NCBI RefSeq assembly: GCF_037975245.1
Contig: NC_092569.1
Location: 28,162,168-28,226,167 of the forward strand
Reading direction: 5' to 3'
DNA: 64,000 nt
Source: Apostichopus japonicus
Taxonomy: Eukaryota > Echinodermata > Holothuroidea > Aspidochirotida > Stichopodidae
Below, one piece after another: positions 1-12,448 of the stretch. The notes under the pieces were generated by a model, which did no database searches, was not told the origin of the DNA, and saw only the letters and a program-made list of their open reading frames with translations. Made by a program: the position numbers and the translations under genes. Positions within the stretch are counted from its first letter, which is position 1, and every line of letters starts with the position of its first letter.

Positions 1-194
1 TGGCAATATTAAGAGGGTAAATCTAGACATCTTATCTCGTCTGAGCAAATATTATACTTTTTCTAATTTCTAACGTTTATATTTTTTACATCATATATTT
101 TGTTTTACCTTTTCGTGTCTTGTGCAAACCTCTAACATTATGATCAATCGCCTCCATGAGAATAAAAAAATATGAATTCAAAGTTATAATTGGT
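1..194 (+). repeat. 193-bp direct repeat, left copy
   Basis: Nearly identical to 1,578-1,770, beginning TGGCAATATTAAGAGG in both and ending AAGTTATAATTGGT. The left copy touches the window start and may extend further left. Confidence 0.85.
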
Positions 195-1275
195 TATAAT
201 TTTTCAGCCTCATCAGGCGAGGGTAGGAATCTAACACCCGGATCTTGTGTCTATAAATATATTTATTGGTTCCATAAAGGGTATACAAAAATAAATATAC
301 GTCAACAAAAGATTTTTATATTCTCCCTTTGAGAACCCCAGGCAATATGAAGAATACATTTGGCAAACATTTCTATTCAAACCGAGTTTTATCATCGGCA
401 TAAACATTACCATATTATTGATTCGGTCGATGGTTGCTACATATAAATATTACATGGAATACGAAGCTGTTAACATAGATTTATGATATTATTATAATTA
501 GTTTGATACTTAGAGCGGCTATAATGAAGATTAATATACCAAGTTGACAATTTTGGTAACGTTAATAATGTATTAAAAAAACGTGTTTTTGAAGTCTTTT
601 CCGATTTTGCTTTTATTTTACTGTTCATTTAAAAAATAACGGTATATTCGATGTAAGATATAAAATGGAGTTAGCTGGAAATTTAATAATAGCAAAATAA
701 CGCTTTTTAGAAACCGCAAAAATTAAAATTAAAGAGAAATGCATTGAACACACGAAATTAAGTCAAAGAAAAAACAGTTTAATTTATTAGTATCTTGTGT
801 TACTATCTAAAGGAAGGGATTCTACATAATTTTACTCTGTAGTTTATAATTCGTCTTAAACATGAAGAGATAACATATGCAGGAAGCAAAGCTGTTTGTT
901 TCCATTAGGGAACTGACCGACCCAATTATAACTTTGAATTAATAACTGATGTTTCATGAAAGCTAAGTTGATCATAATCTAGTTGATTTGCACACGACGC
1001 TTAATATTTGACAGTTTACCTGCAAATTTGAAAGGTTTATATTAATCTATTAACACTAAAAATTGATACCGAGAGGTGACTTTCGTCAAACTCTCTGACC
1101 GTATATGCGGGTAACATAATTATTATATTGGCTTATTTTTGTTGTACAAATGCACTGTTTTGCGTTTTTCATCACATCTGCTTTCATACTATCGATAAAA
1201 TATTGTCCTTGCTATTCTCTCCCGAAATCTTTCCTGTGATTAACAATCGTATAGACTGCCATGCTCATTTATATC

Positions 1276-1550
1276 ACCATGGAAACCTGTCAACACAAAC
1301 AATGCCACAAAATGATGAATAACATCATTTTAAATAGATTGTCAAATTATGAAAGAGCTTTCAAATGTGATAATTTTCGTGATTCCAGCTGCTTTTTGTG
1401 TCATTATTATATCTTATTATATCATATTATTATATTTTTTTTTTATATAACCATGGAAACCTAGTCGACACATACCTTGCTACAAAGTCATGAATAAGAT
1501 CATTTACAATAGATTTTCCAAATTATGAAGAAAAAAAACTTTCAAATGTG
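1276..1550 (+). repeat. Internal tandem duplication of about 95-100 bp
   Basis: A block starting ACCATGGAAACCT at 1,276 and ending TTTCAAATGTG near 1,369 recurs, diverged, at 1,450-1,550. It lies between the two 193-bp direct repeats. Confidence 0.6.
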
Positions 1551-1577
1551 CAGGTATACATGCACTATGCAATTTTA

Positions 1578-1770
1578 TGGCAATATTAAGAGGGTAAATC
1601 TAGACATCTTGTCTCGTCTGAGCAAATATTATACTTTTCTAATTTCTAACGTTTATATTTTTTACATTATATATTTTGTTTTACCTTTTCGTGTCTTGTG
1701 AAAACCTCTAACATTATGATCAATCGCCTCCATGAGAAAAAAAAAATATGAATTCAAAGTTATAATTGGT
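1578..1770 (+). repeat. 193-bp direct repeat, right copy
   Basis: Second copy in the same orientation, about 1.58 kb after the first. It could be a tandem segmental duplication or the paired ends of an element. No coding sequence is seen between the copies. Confidence 0.85.
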
Positions 1771-2358
1771 CAGTCACTGCCTTGGGTTCTAAACGAGAGA
1801 TTTTTTAAAACCTTTTGTTGACTTATCATAAATTTGTTCTACCTTTTAACCAATCGACAGACTTGATTTATCATGTATCTGAATATTTGAATTCGAAATT
1901 ACCATCTAGCGATAGTATTTCAATATATACATTCCCCTCCCTCCATCCCCCATCCCCCAGTATAATTTGTGGAATTTACATGTAATTTGCATATGTATTG
2001 TATATTTGTATATGTATTGATCAGTGCATATATAAATAATGCCCGCTAAAAAGTTAAGCTTACGGAAACACATTCGTGTCTAAACAAGTGAGAAAGATCT
2101 GTTATATTTTATGAGCAGGGAGGCGGAGTCCGGGATGGGGATAGAGCGGGAGAAAGCAAACGTGCATATAGTTTTGTAAAACAAACCAAAAAATGTTCCT
2201 TTGTCATAAATTAACAGTGCCCCTTACTCACAAGTACTTACAAGTACCGCTGTTCAAGTTTTTAATACCCAGAGAGGGTCACCTTATTTCCCCCATTTTA
2301 ACATAAACCTAAGGGTACATCCGAAGGAACAAATTTCCATGAACAAACAGTCTCATTG

Positions 2359-2447
2359 ATCGCTTATCGACCTTTTGGCTAAGATCATGTGTAGTATTTG
2401 TTCCCTTTCGAGGGGAATGGTGATGCACACCCGACGATGATCACACA
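2359..2447 (+). mobile_element. SINE with U2-snRNA-like head (copy A, 5' part)
   Basis: Begins ATCGCTTATCGACC and continues TTTTGGCTAAGATCATG and GTGTAGTAT, matching the conserved 5' end of U2 snRNA, including the GUAGUA branch-site recognition element. U2 similarity stops after about 45 bp and a family-specific body follows (CCGACGATGATCACAC). It is interrupted at 2,448 by a MITE and resumes at 2,810. It is a repeat, not a functional U2 gene, since the Sm site and 3' stem-loops are missing. Confidence 0.75.
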
Positions 2448-2804
2448 TTCATTCATACTTAGTAAAGATTCCTAAATCCTATTGGTCCATTCAGGTCAGC
2501 TGACCGTGGTTAATCCTGTGAGTAACGCACGGTAAAATTACGGGGCATCACTTTAATAAATCTTTGGTTATATGTAACCAAAAATGTTTTGTTTTATGAT
2601 TTTTCCCCACACAAATGGTAGTGTATGAATGAACTGGGTTAATCAACGGTCTAGGGTGCGTTACTCACATGATTAATGCACTCCGGGTGTTAATGCTATC
2701 GCTGGATGCACTCGGGCTCCGCCCTCGTGCATCGCTTGCATTATCCCCCGATCGTGCATTAATCCTGTGAGTAACGCACGCTAGACCGTTGATTAACCCC
2801 TTAG
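2448..2804. mobile_element. Foldback MITE nested in the U2-like SINE
   Basis: About 357 bp beginning TTCATTCATACTTAG and ending in AACCCCTTA. Two long arms near its right half (2,637-2,681 and 2,754-2,800) are reverse complements, both containing the GTGCGTTACTCAC / GTGAGTAACGCAC element, with a short loop. A second copy is at 49,769-50,126. The uninterrupted SINE at 47,945 provides the empty site; a short TCACA-like duplication flanks the insertion. Confidence 0.8.
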
Positions 2805-2809
2805 TCACA

Positions 2810-2908
2810 GTCCCGATGCAAGGGGATTGGGGTTGAGAGCGGATCAGTCGTTTGGTAGTTTGGTTTCGTGCCCAGGTTCTTTCCTGGGCGATTTTTCCTT
2901 AAAAAAAG
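2810..2908 (+). mobile_element. U2-like SINE (copy A, 3' part)
   Basis: Continues the SINE body: GTCCCGATGCAAGG, GGATCAGTCGTTTGG, then CCCAGGTTCTTTCCTGGG and an A-rich end. The same order is present without interruption at 48,031-48,120. Confidence 0.75.
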
Positions 2909-3746
2909 TCTCATTGATTTTACATGTATCCTTCATAATCAAGAATTTTTTTTGTACGGGCATTTGCAAGCGAAGATGATCATAATCGGTTAACGAAAGC
3001 ACGATATCGTTGTAAAATCACTCGTTTAAAGTTGAAAAGGCTCTTGTGTTAGGGTATAAAAATCGAGCGGAGATTTCCATTACACAATTCTAGACTTCTC
3101 ATCTGACCTTAGTTTAAATTATAAAGGTCATGACAATACATTACACCTGCCGGTACTATAGTAAGGGTTGTGCGTGCTCTTTAAGTTATAGATCATGAGT
3201 AATATAGAATAAAATGAAACATAAAATGGCTCATTCAATGAACTCTACACAGTACAAAATCCCTAAGGTCTCCCTGTGGGAGCGATGATATAATAAATTT
3301 ACAAATTAAACTTCAAGGATCTCAGAGAATATAAAAGTTGAATTGAATAAAAATGTCTGTCTGTGAACTTAATTCCTTGTGCGTTCATTTCATTTTTGCC
3401 AATTAACATTCACGTTTTGATATTAAATGTAGCAGATCATTCTTATAACATATAAATAAATAAACATTAATGAAAAAAAAAACGAAAAACAACAATTTGT
3501 TGCGTTTTTATGTGCCTCTCGTCTAGCATTGTGTCCAACCTAACTGGAGGACGGTCTGTATATCTGTCTGTAGAGGTCAAAGGTCGAAGGGATCTACGCT
3601 GTCAGTATTAACCGTATATATAATCCAACATCAGATCATCCGGCGCGGACCCAGGCCAAGGGGATGGGATTGTACACCCCATTTTCAATGAGCCAGCCCT
3701 ACACATACCAAAAAAAATGAAGGTTATAACAAAACCTAATTAAAAA
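2909..3746. other. Intergenic, no gene seen
   Basis: AT-rich sequence with no convincing open frame, RNA gene or complete element. Only short ORFs in random frames. Confidence 0.5.
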
Positions 3747-4998
3747 CCCAAGTTGTAGAATTACTGTATGCCTAAGATATGCATAGTTCAAGTCCCAAGT
3801 TGTAGAATTACTGTATGCCTAAGATATGCATAGTTCAAGTCCCAAGTTGTAGAATTACTGTATGCCTAAGATATGCATAGTTCAAGTCCCAAGTTGTAGA
3901 ATTACTGTATGCCTAAGACATGCATAGTTCAAGTCCCAAGTTGTAGAATTACTGTATGCCTAAGATATGCATAGTTCAAGTCCCAAGTTGTAGAATTACT
4001 GTATGCCTAAGATATGCATAGTTCAAGTCCCAAGTTGTAGAATTACTGTATATGCCTAAGATATGCATAGTTCAAGTCCCAAGTTGTAGAATTACTGTAT
4101 ATGCCGAAGATATGCATAGTTCAAGTCCCAAGTTGTAGAATTACTGTATATGCCTAAGATATGCATAGTTCAAGTCCCAAGTTGTAGAATTACTGTATAT
4201 GCCTAAGATATGCATAGTTCAAGTCCCAAGTTGTAGAATTACTGTATGCCTAAGATATGCATAGTTCAAGTCCCAAGTTGTAGAATTACTGTATATGCCT
4301 AAGATATGCATAGTTCAAGTCCCAAGTTGTAGAATTACTGTATATGCATAAGATATGCATAGTTCAAGTCCCAAGTTGTAGAATTACTGTATGCCTAAGA
4401 TATGCATAGTTCAAGTCCCAAGTTGTAGAATTACTGTATATGCCTAAGATATTCATAGTTCAAGTCCCAAGTTGTAGAATTACTGTATGCCTAAGATATG
4501 CATAGTTCAAGTCCCAAGTTGTAGAATTACTGTATATGCCTAAGATATGCATAGTTCAAGTCCCAAGTTGTAGAATTACTGTATATGCCTAAGATATGCA
4601 TAGTTCAAGTCCCAAGTTGTAGAATTACTGTATGCCTAAGATATGCATAGTTCAAGTCCCAAGTTGTAGAATTACTGTATGCCTAAGATATGCATAGTTC
4701 AAGTCCCAAGTTGTAGAATTACTGTATATGCCTAAGATATGCATAGTTCAAGTCCCAAGTTGTAGAATTACTGTATATGCCTAAGATATGCATAGTTCAA
4801 GTCCCAAGTTGTAGAATTACTGTATATGCCTAAGATATGCATAGTTCAAGTCCCAAGTTGTAGAATTACTGTATATGCCTAAGATATGCATAGTTCAAGT
4901 CCCAAGTTGTAGAATTACTGTATATGCCTAAGATATGCATAGTTCAAGTCCCAAGTTGTAGAATTACTGTATATGCCTAAGATATGCATAGTTCAAGT
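3747..4998 (+). repeat. Satellite array: 26 units of 47 or 49 bp
   Basis: Units begin CCCAAGTTGTAGAATT and contain TAAGATATGCATAGTTC. Two length classes differ only by an extra AT after CTGTAT: the first seven starts are spaced 47 bp, then 47s and 49s are mixed, and the last stretch is all 49. Units are nearly identical. Neither period is a multiple of three, so it is not coding. There are no unique spacers, so it is not a CRISPR array. Confidence 0.97.
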
Positions 4999-6593
4999 CT
5001 TCTTGTTGTTGTTGCCCATCAAGGGCTGTTTAAATTCTAGATTCGCCCGTGATTACAGAAAAAGTAGCTCATTCTCTATTGAAAACAATAATTATCAGAT
5101 ATATACTCTTTTGAACATCTTGTTTATTTCGTTATACGCTAAATAGAGGGGGAAAAAATCAAAGGTGTTTAGAAATACAATAACAATATTTAAGTACCAG
5201 CTCCAGCTATTTCTGGAGTGTCATTGTGTAATTATAGATAATACTGACTTCAAACTCCAACAATTATCACATATCGAACTTGACATAAATATATCATTTG
5301 TACAATCTATCTCTTTGTTTATCACTCAATTTTATCTACCTTTTTTCCTTCTATAATGTAAGTTCATACCTGCTATGATTTGTTCCTTCATTTTCATAAA
5401 GATGGTGGCAGTAGATACAATTGAAGCTTTATAATATTTAATATCATAGTAATGAGTCAATGCACATTGCTTACGTTCTTTTTGTAGTATGCTATATATA
5501 CTCTTTGTTTATATAATTTAGTTGTAATGGGTGTATTGGTGCGATTCAAACTCATCAAAAGAAAATGATTTAACTTAGCAGGCAAGATGGGAATGAGGCA
5601 AAATCAACATAATAAAAACGAATCGTCTTTACTGGAACAAAACATGTGACAGTGTAATCATCATGTGTGCTTCAGAATCTAATAATGTTCAAACTAAAAG
5701 GAGTATATTCCCCTAATCCTTAATCTCAATATCATGTATTCATATAATGTAATTTCAATTCTAGATCTTAGCATGTAACAGTACATTCGATTATTTAACA
5801 ATTGTTGGTGGCTAGAATGACGGTTAAGTTTAGTTCAGTAGGGGAAAAAAAGGATCAGGAGGGACACTCAAGTGCCCATCAAGGACCCTATAGGCGTCAT
5901 ACAGTTTACTACGTACATGTAACTACAACACACTCTCCTCATCAACTGAAAATTTTCTCCCGAATATTCCGATTCCGAGGAAATGGGCCTTCACCTCTCA
6001 GAACATTCGTAAGCTTTGACGAAAATTATTTTCTTGAGGAAGAAGAGGAGGAAATAGTTTTCGAGGGTGATGAAGATAATATCGGTGTTTTTCACTATCA
6101 ATTGAGACCCTAGCAGAAGAATTGTAAAAACGAGCCAGATGGCCCAGGCGCGTCGCTGTCGATCGAAGTCCCCGAGCAGAACGGTTGGACTATCCTGAAC
6201 CGAAACTGGTCGGTTGAGCATAAACAAATCCACCGTTATTAAGACCATTATATGATATAAATTATCTCGAATGTGGATGATCCTGCTACTTAACTTCGTA
6301 GCGAAGCTTCTAGAATATTGTTACTTACAGTGCAAGGAAAATGTGCATGTGCAACCCCTATAGTACTAGTAGTGGTAACATGGGGTCTAACTAATGGGTG
6401 TTGTATAACAGGCTAGCCCGTGTAATAGAATCATCCAACTGTTACGTAAAACCATAACACAACGCCAGTTTTACCGCAAAAGAAAAATTGCAGATCTAGT
6501 ATTGATTGTTCTAAAACCAATTGGTTTTAAGTTTTTGTACAAAATGTCAAGTAACCAATAAAAAAAAATCGTCATTTGCTGCATCAAGGAGGC
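4999..6593. other. Intergenic, no firm gene
   Basis: Contains a plus-strand frame at 5,802-6,113 (103 codons with an acidic Glu run) and an overlapping minus-strand frame at 5,991-6,248. Neither resembles a known family or has clear splice context. Otherwise AT-rich. Confidence 0.4.
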
Positions 6594-6785
6594 CTAGGCT
6601 ATGGTCATAACAAGTAATTTGGCAACAGTATAGGCCCACATGCACTCGTAACGTTGTGTATGTGTAGTGTTTTGAACGAGTTGTGTCCAAATTCTTCGAT
6701 TTCTGTCATCTTTTGGAAAAGCGTGCAGGTGAAATCCGTCTTTACTTGTGGTGGAGCAACCTGCAACCACACATCGGCTCAGCAT
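6594..6785 (-). pseudogene. THAP-type zinc-finger remnant
   Basis: An ATG-initiated minus-strand frame of 63 codons begins MLSRCVVAGC and continues GFHLHAFPKD and RRIWTQLV. This is the N-terminal half of a C2CH THAP DNA-binding domain (first two Cys, F-P-K-D and the invariant Trp). After the Trp the expected W-x-P and L-C-S-x-H-F block is degenerate: no Cys or His is found and a stop follows. It may be a decayed copy or an exon 1 with an unseen splice. It lies just beside the hAT-like element at 7,000. Confidence 0.5.
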
Positions 6786-6999
6786 ATTTAACAGTTACGA
6801 GATAAATTTAGGTAAAAACAAAACTTCAAATCTCAATTACCACAGAGCACTGTAACCGAGTAATATTGTGTGTTCTCAGGCGTTCAAGAATGTAAACATA
6901 GCGTCTCGGAAGTGAGCTGAGTTTCTCGACTGACGTTACGCGGCATTACCGTATATACAACAATTTTTAGAAAGTTTTTATTACCCTCGAAGTATTGAT

Positions 7000-8340
7000 C
7001 AGGGGCGTATCCAGGGGGGCGCAACAGGCGCGCGCCCCCCCTATTGGCCGTCACCAAAAAACAAAAAAGTTTAGCAAAAAAAAAAAAAAAAAAAATAATT
7101 GATGACGACCTTTATGTGAGATGTCGGTGATCGCTCAACCCCCCCCCCCTCCCGTATGCTTTATTTTTTGTTTGCCAAAAAAAGGTTCTGGCGAAGTTCG
7201 GCGACATAATAGTTTTAGAAACATAGATGGTAATTGTGTTTGTATTATCACTATAAACACTAAATGACATGCCAGCCATACTAAATTGTGCATTTTGTGT
7301 CCATATTTACTGGAAATGTTGCTTATTATTAAGGTCGAAAAATGGATCACATATTGCCATGGGCGGCGATCCTGGGTGGAGGGGGGATATATCCCCCCAT
7401 GAAAATGGGTGGAGGGGATGTAATGCACCATATCCCCCCCCCCCCCACCAAATGCCAGGGATAAGAATATTTTCATGCCTACATTTATGCATCTTCGTTA
7501 ATGTACGGCTCTTTTTTAGCTTCATTTCTCGCCTACCATAAACGCAGTGCGATCTTTTCAAATAAAGCGTCTTTATAAAGCAAAAATAGTTGACTGTAGG
7601 CTTCATTGGCCCTATAACAACAAAATGTATTATTGCGCCCACTGTATTGATATAGTACATATATGCACCCTCATAGTATTCATATAGGCCCTATAGTAGG
7701 CCTACACACGTACATGTTCCCTCAAACAGCTGAGAATCTCATGTAACCAGGGTAATGCTTAATACACGTTTCACCTGGATGCCCTAGCAATCGGTACCTA
7801 GGAATGTAACTATGTGTAATTGTGTATTGCATGTGTATAGGCCTATAATAGCCTGCATGAGGCCATTTTCTTCATCGAATAATATAACAGAGCTCTCGAA
7901 CATTCTAACGTTGCGCCTGAAACAAGATTGACAGGGGCAATTTTCCCAAAATAACACCCGAAATTTAAAAAAAAAAGTATTTTGGATCCTGATTATGAGA
8001 TATTTCGGACATAACATCCCTATTTTAAAGTTGGGTATATGCCGCTTGGAAACTTCGGGAAGTGCCGTTTCCGGCCATCTAGAGGGTTTGTTAATCCCAA
8101 AATTTTCGTGTACGCTTCGCGCCAACACATGGTGGCGCTACGCTTAGATAGTCAACAAGGTCATATCTCCCCCCCCCCCACTCAGAAGTACGGATCGCCG
8201 CCCATGCATATGACACCATTTTGCATTTCAGCCCTTCTTTGAAAGCAAAAATTTTACACCCCTCCCCTTAGACCCATCCCCCAGGACGGCGATCATTCAT
8301 GCCTGGCGCCCCCTTTTGGAAAATCCTGGATACGCCCCTG
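7000..8340. mobile_element. hAT-like nonautonomous DNA transposon, 1.34 kb
   Basis: Terminal inverted repeats CAGGGGCGTATCCAGG at the left and CCTGGATACGCCCCTG at the right. Flanks carry TTGAT on both sides (6,995-6,999 and 8,341-8,345), a 5-bp duplication. CAGGGGCG ends are typical of hAT elements, though 8-bp duplications are usual. Internally it has C/G homopolymers and a module around 8,055-8,155 (CCGTTTCCGGCCATCT; CGCTTCGCGCCAAC) shared with the elements at 28,747 and 43,163. No transposase is seen. Confidence 0.8.
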
Positions 8341-9250
8341 TTGATCGTTTATTCCTCGAGGATGCAAGCTTCGCTTGACACAAACTGGGTATCATTGGAA
8401 AGCTACGAGTGTATAGAAAACGATGATTTATATAAATTTTTCTATATAACCCCCTCTTTAATGCAACATTGAGCATTTACAAAATCTGTACATAGAAACG
8501 ATCTTTCAAAGTCTATGATGATCGTTGGCTCGTGCAGGATTGAACGCTCCTCAAATGTTTTGGAGTCTGCAATAAAACATTTTAAAGGATAGGGGCGATA
8601 GAGGCGAGTTCAATTGGGAGGAGGGAGGCACAAACTTCGAAGGAGGAGGGGGTCACTGACTTGAGGGAGCACGCCCTGCACAAAGTAACCCCCCGATTGG
8701 AACGGACCGATTGGAACGGACCGACTTGGTATTGATGTATGTAACACATATAATATTAATTAAATGTTTTTTTTTCTCTTCAAAACAGCACTTTTTAATT
8801 AAGGATGATGCGCTTCACGTGCCCTCCCCCTTCCCTCCCTCCCTTCAACCCTCTCCCTCCTCCGCCCGTAATATACTTTCATATGGAAGAGTTGCATGCA
8901 GTAAACCCTGTCTATACGTTGAGGGGGGGGGGTGGAGGAGGAGCTGTTCATTACAAGAACCTCTATTACAGAAATTGAATCGTTAAAGAAGTAACCTGTT
9001 CCGCCTTCAGATTTAGACATTTGTTTTTTATCACTCTGGCAATGCCTGTAGAGTCTTTCTTATATCAGTATGTAAGTTCTAACACAATAAATGAATCACA
9101 GATAACCCTGAAATTGAAAATGTCTTAGTAAACATCCAACATAGAATCAAATTGCTTCCAAATTTGGCATTCTTCTTTTGAGTCGAAAGAAAATGGTTGA
9201 CAGGCCGCTATCTCAGCAGCTACTGTTACCAAAAAGCAACAGAAATGAAA
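8341..9250. other. Intergenic, no gene seen
   Basis: Contains purine/pyrimidine-biased tracts (8,600-8,700; 8,820-8,870; 8,925-8,945) and a short tandem GATTGGAACGGACC duplication near 8,695. No convincing coding signal. Confidence 0.4.
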
Positions 9251-9256
9251 TGGAAT

Positions 9257-9257
9257 T

Positions 9258-9288
<31 letters not shown>

Positions 9289-9546
9289 CATATATGTATA
9301 TATATATATATATATATATTACCGTGTCTATTGACCGTGCAGTAGATGTAATGAAATCCTAAACCTCTACTCTATCTCCACCCCGCCCCCCCCCCCTCTC
9401 TCTCTCTTTAAGAGATTGTGACAATGCAGTAAAGGAATACAAAACACAGTGTATTGATACAGGTGTAACATATCATAAAGTATTATACATATATATTGTA
9501 TGTATATTGTATATATATATTATATATATATATACATATATATATT
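9257..9546. repeat. TA dinucleotide tracts
   Basis: TA-rich runs at about 9,257-9,320 and 9,486-9,546, separated by a C-run and CT-repeat segment (9,380-9,408). Confidence 0.9.
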
Positions 9547-9549
9547 ACC

Positions 9550-11500
9550 TTGTCCACGTAATTATATTACATTTACTTAATGGCCAAGTTGCTGATACTT
9601 GACTAGTTTGCTTCACTGGTTTGGAACATTAAAAACGAATGTTGCCCCGATCAGAAATACGGAAGAAATACAAAACATTTGGTCTTGCATGACCGGGAAC
9701 GATCCTCAATACCCGTTCCACCCCTCATCTACCCCACCCCCAACCCACCCAACCCTAGTCATTCGTCTTAATGTAATTTAAATTCGAGCAGGAGTCCTCT
9801 TCTGAAAATTAAAATAAAAAAAAATCACAATTTGTTCTGTTCAAGAGTTTACGGTTGTAACAGTGATTGTATTGTACACGACACCAGTTGTTTTACAATG
9901 ATTAAAATCGTTTGAAAGTTGTCCTTGTTTATTTATAAATGTAAACATATGTAAAGTTCTTTTTAATTTGTAGATCTTGATTATATCAAGAAACGTATTG
10001 AGACTCTCTCTAATTGCAACATTATATAGGAAACGATATCAAATGTTTGGAGTCATTTTCAATGTGCCAAGAACTTCGTGGTCAAACTTGATTCCATCAA
10101 AATTTTGAGTTAAATCTAAAAATCTCCAGTGATGCTCGCAAAGTTACTTTGACAGTCATATAAGTCAACTGGTTCAAAGTTGTCGATAAATGAACTGAGC
10201 ACATACAATCTACAGTACTCCTCACCCAAATATAAAACTCGAAGTGATCTAAAAATTATTTGAAAAAAAAAACATAGTAATATATCCAGATAAATCTGCA
10301 TGGGTATGAGGTTTAGACAAATGGACTACATCGCGACAAAGTGTTTTTGACAGATCTGTGGATTGGGACTGTCTCTGGCAAAATGAAATTGATTGTTTTC
10401 CCCTGTTTCAGAGTTTATATACAAATTCTAAGTCTGTTTATTTTTAATCCCTAACCCTCATTTAATTGCCTATAGTTTATTTGCAGTTCTGGTGATCAAT
10501 ATGTAGAACGTAGAGAGGATGGTAATAATAGAGTAAAAAAAAAAATATAGTCAGCTGAGCCGACGGACATCAACAATCGAATGTTTACCTACAACATTGA
10601 GCAATGACTAACTCTTCAACTCTTGTATAAATATACACCTGCATGGGTTTAACCATCTGCCATTCTAGATATTTACAGATACAACCTTACAGAGAAGCAT
10701 AAACAAGTCATTTACCGACATTTTCTTACGTATTACGTTTCAACAGTTGACAACTAACTAACTTCGCTACATGACATGTGACGGCGTATTAGGGATGTCG
10801 TCACTCACAAAAGACCAAGCCAAATTCATATCTCGTTAAACCCCCAATAGAACGAGTTAAGAAGAAGGATTTTTTTTTCAATAAATTAAAAAGTCTATGG
10901 AAGAAATAAATTGAAGGTATATTTGTTCTTGTGTTATTAGCTACCAGAGAAGGAGTTTTTTTTTACGTGTAGATGATGTCTCGAGGCTACGTGTTAGGGG
11001 TTTATGCCATTGTCTGGTCGCATTTCTGTTACTTCAAGCCCAAGCAGGCTCGAGTGAGCATTATTACGTGTAGATTGAGTCCATAAGGGACGCTTTAGAC
11101 GCTGATTTCGGACATAATTTGTAAATAGGTATAATGATTTGTAAAGAAATACACTAGGGAAACCATGCCGGTAGGCTATCATTTCTTGTAGCTACTCCCT
11201 GATTCAAATTTTCTGCATGACAAATCTCGATCTTGGAAATCGTATGCCATGCCGCGGCAAGATGACGTCACGGATACAACCGCACCGTAGCCTATATCTT
11301 ATCTTAGAAAGAGAAATTCCCAATATGCTGATTTAACTTAGATTCAATCGGTCTATAAATTGATTTGTTGATAAACTCTCGCCCTAATAATTCTAATTAA
11401 GTTCTTCCTAGTTTGATCCAGTACAAAAAAAAAACGTGTCCTTACCCCGTGGTAATTGTCACCTCTTTTATTCTCTCTTAGCGTTAAAAGTATTTTTCTA
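9550..11500. other. Intergenic, no gene seen
   Basis: AT-rich unique sequence with only short ORFs. No RNA gene or element boundary recognised. Confidence 0.4.
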
Positions 11501-11534
11501 CGCTTGAAAAAAAAATAATAAGAATAATAAGAAT

Positions 11535-11690
<156 letters not shown>

Positions 11691-12025
11691 AAAGTCGGAG
11701 GAACTGATACACTCTGCAATGTGGTTCGGAATTTTAAAGACAACTTTCTTTATAGTAAACCGTTGCGTTTGCAATGAGTAACCGACGTCACCATGAATAT
11801 AATTAGCCTATAAGGAGCATTTTAAGGAGTTAGAATGCTAATTAAAAGTTGTCTACATTATTAGTATAGAGCTATATTCCAATTGATCTTTTCGTTGGCA
11901 CTCTAACATATCAACGCTATAAAGATGTTCTACCTGACGTCATTCTGTGTTCATGTGTTGCAGGTTCCTAACAGGGGCTTTACATTTCTTGGTGACGATA
12001 TAGGCTTTATCTACTTGGTTATTCT

Positions 12026-12321
12026 TCATGTTGGCCCGATAGACATTGTATAATACGCAAATCCTAGTCGGTTAGTTAAATGTGTCCCTTTGTACATACG
12101 AGAAAACGTTTCACATTGGCGCCATTTATAACGATCTTCACTTATTTCTAAATTGAACGAGAGACACAACTCATCCTCGAGACATTTCCTTAAACAGTCT
12201 ATGGATCTTTGGACTTTAGTCTCTAAGATGAGATCATCGGCGTCCCATAAATCTACGAGAGCAAAGTCCTCAGATACTGCGTTGAAGAGGGCGCTTCGCC
12301 TATTGAATAGGTCATAAGTAT
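12026..12321 (-). CDS. Probable terminal exon with a PAN/Apple-like domain
   Basis: On the minus strand an acceptor (TTTTAATCACAG) is followed in phase 1 by about 98 codons to a TAG stop. The protein contains DCLRKCLEDELCLSFN and then QCETF, matching the C-x3-C-x5-C-x-S-F-N core of PAN_1/Apple domains, with a short hydrophobic end. PAN domains are extracellular carbohydrate- or protein-binding modules. This would be the 3' exon of a minus-strand gene whose other exons lie at higher coordinates; I could not identify them. The open frame upstream of the acceptor is an AT-rich ATT repeat and is not counted as coding. Confidence 0.55.
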
Positions 12322-12365
12322 CTGTGATTAAAAAAGAGAAGATTAATGAAGTAATAATAATACTT

Positions 12366-12397
<32 letters not shown>

Positions 12398-12448
12398 ACT
12401 AATTAACAGTTCTTGTATAGCGCAACTTACACTGAAGTCTCGCCTCAA

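Noticed and set aside
1..1770. LTR pair of a retroelement
   Set aside because: No TG...CA ends, primer-binding site, polypurine tract or pol-like coding sequence between the repeats.
2359..2447. A functional U2 snRNA gene
   Set aside because: Similarity ends after the first 45 bp. No Sm site or 3' stem-loops, and the same non-U2 body recurs in other copies, so it is a SINE.
3747..4998. Regular repeats resembling a CRISPR array
   Set aside because: Units are contiguous with no unique spacers, and the DNA is eukaryotic. It is a satellite.
5802..6113. 103-codon plus-strand frame with a Glu run
   Set aside because: Composition is biased by simple sequence, there is no homology I recognise, and an overlapping minus frame of similar length suggests chance.
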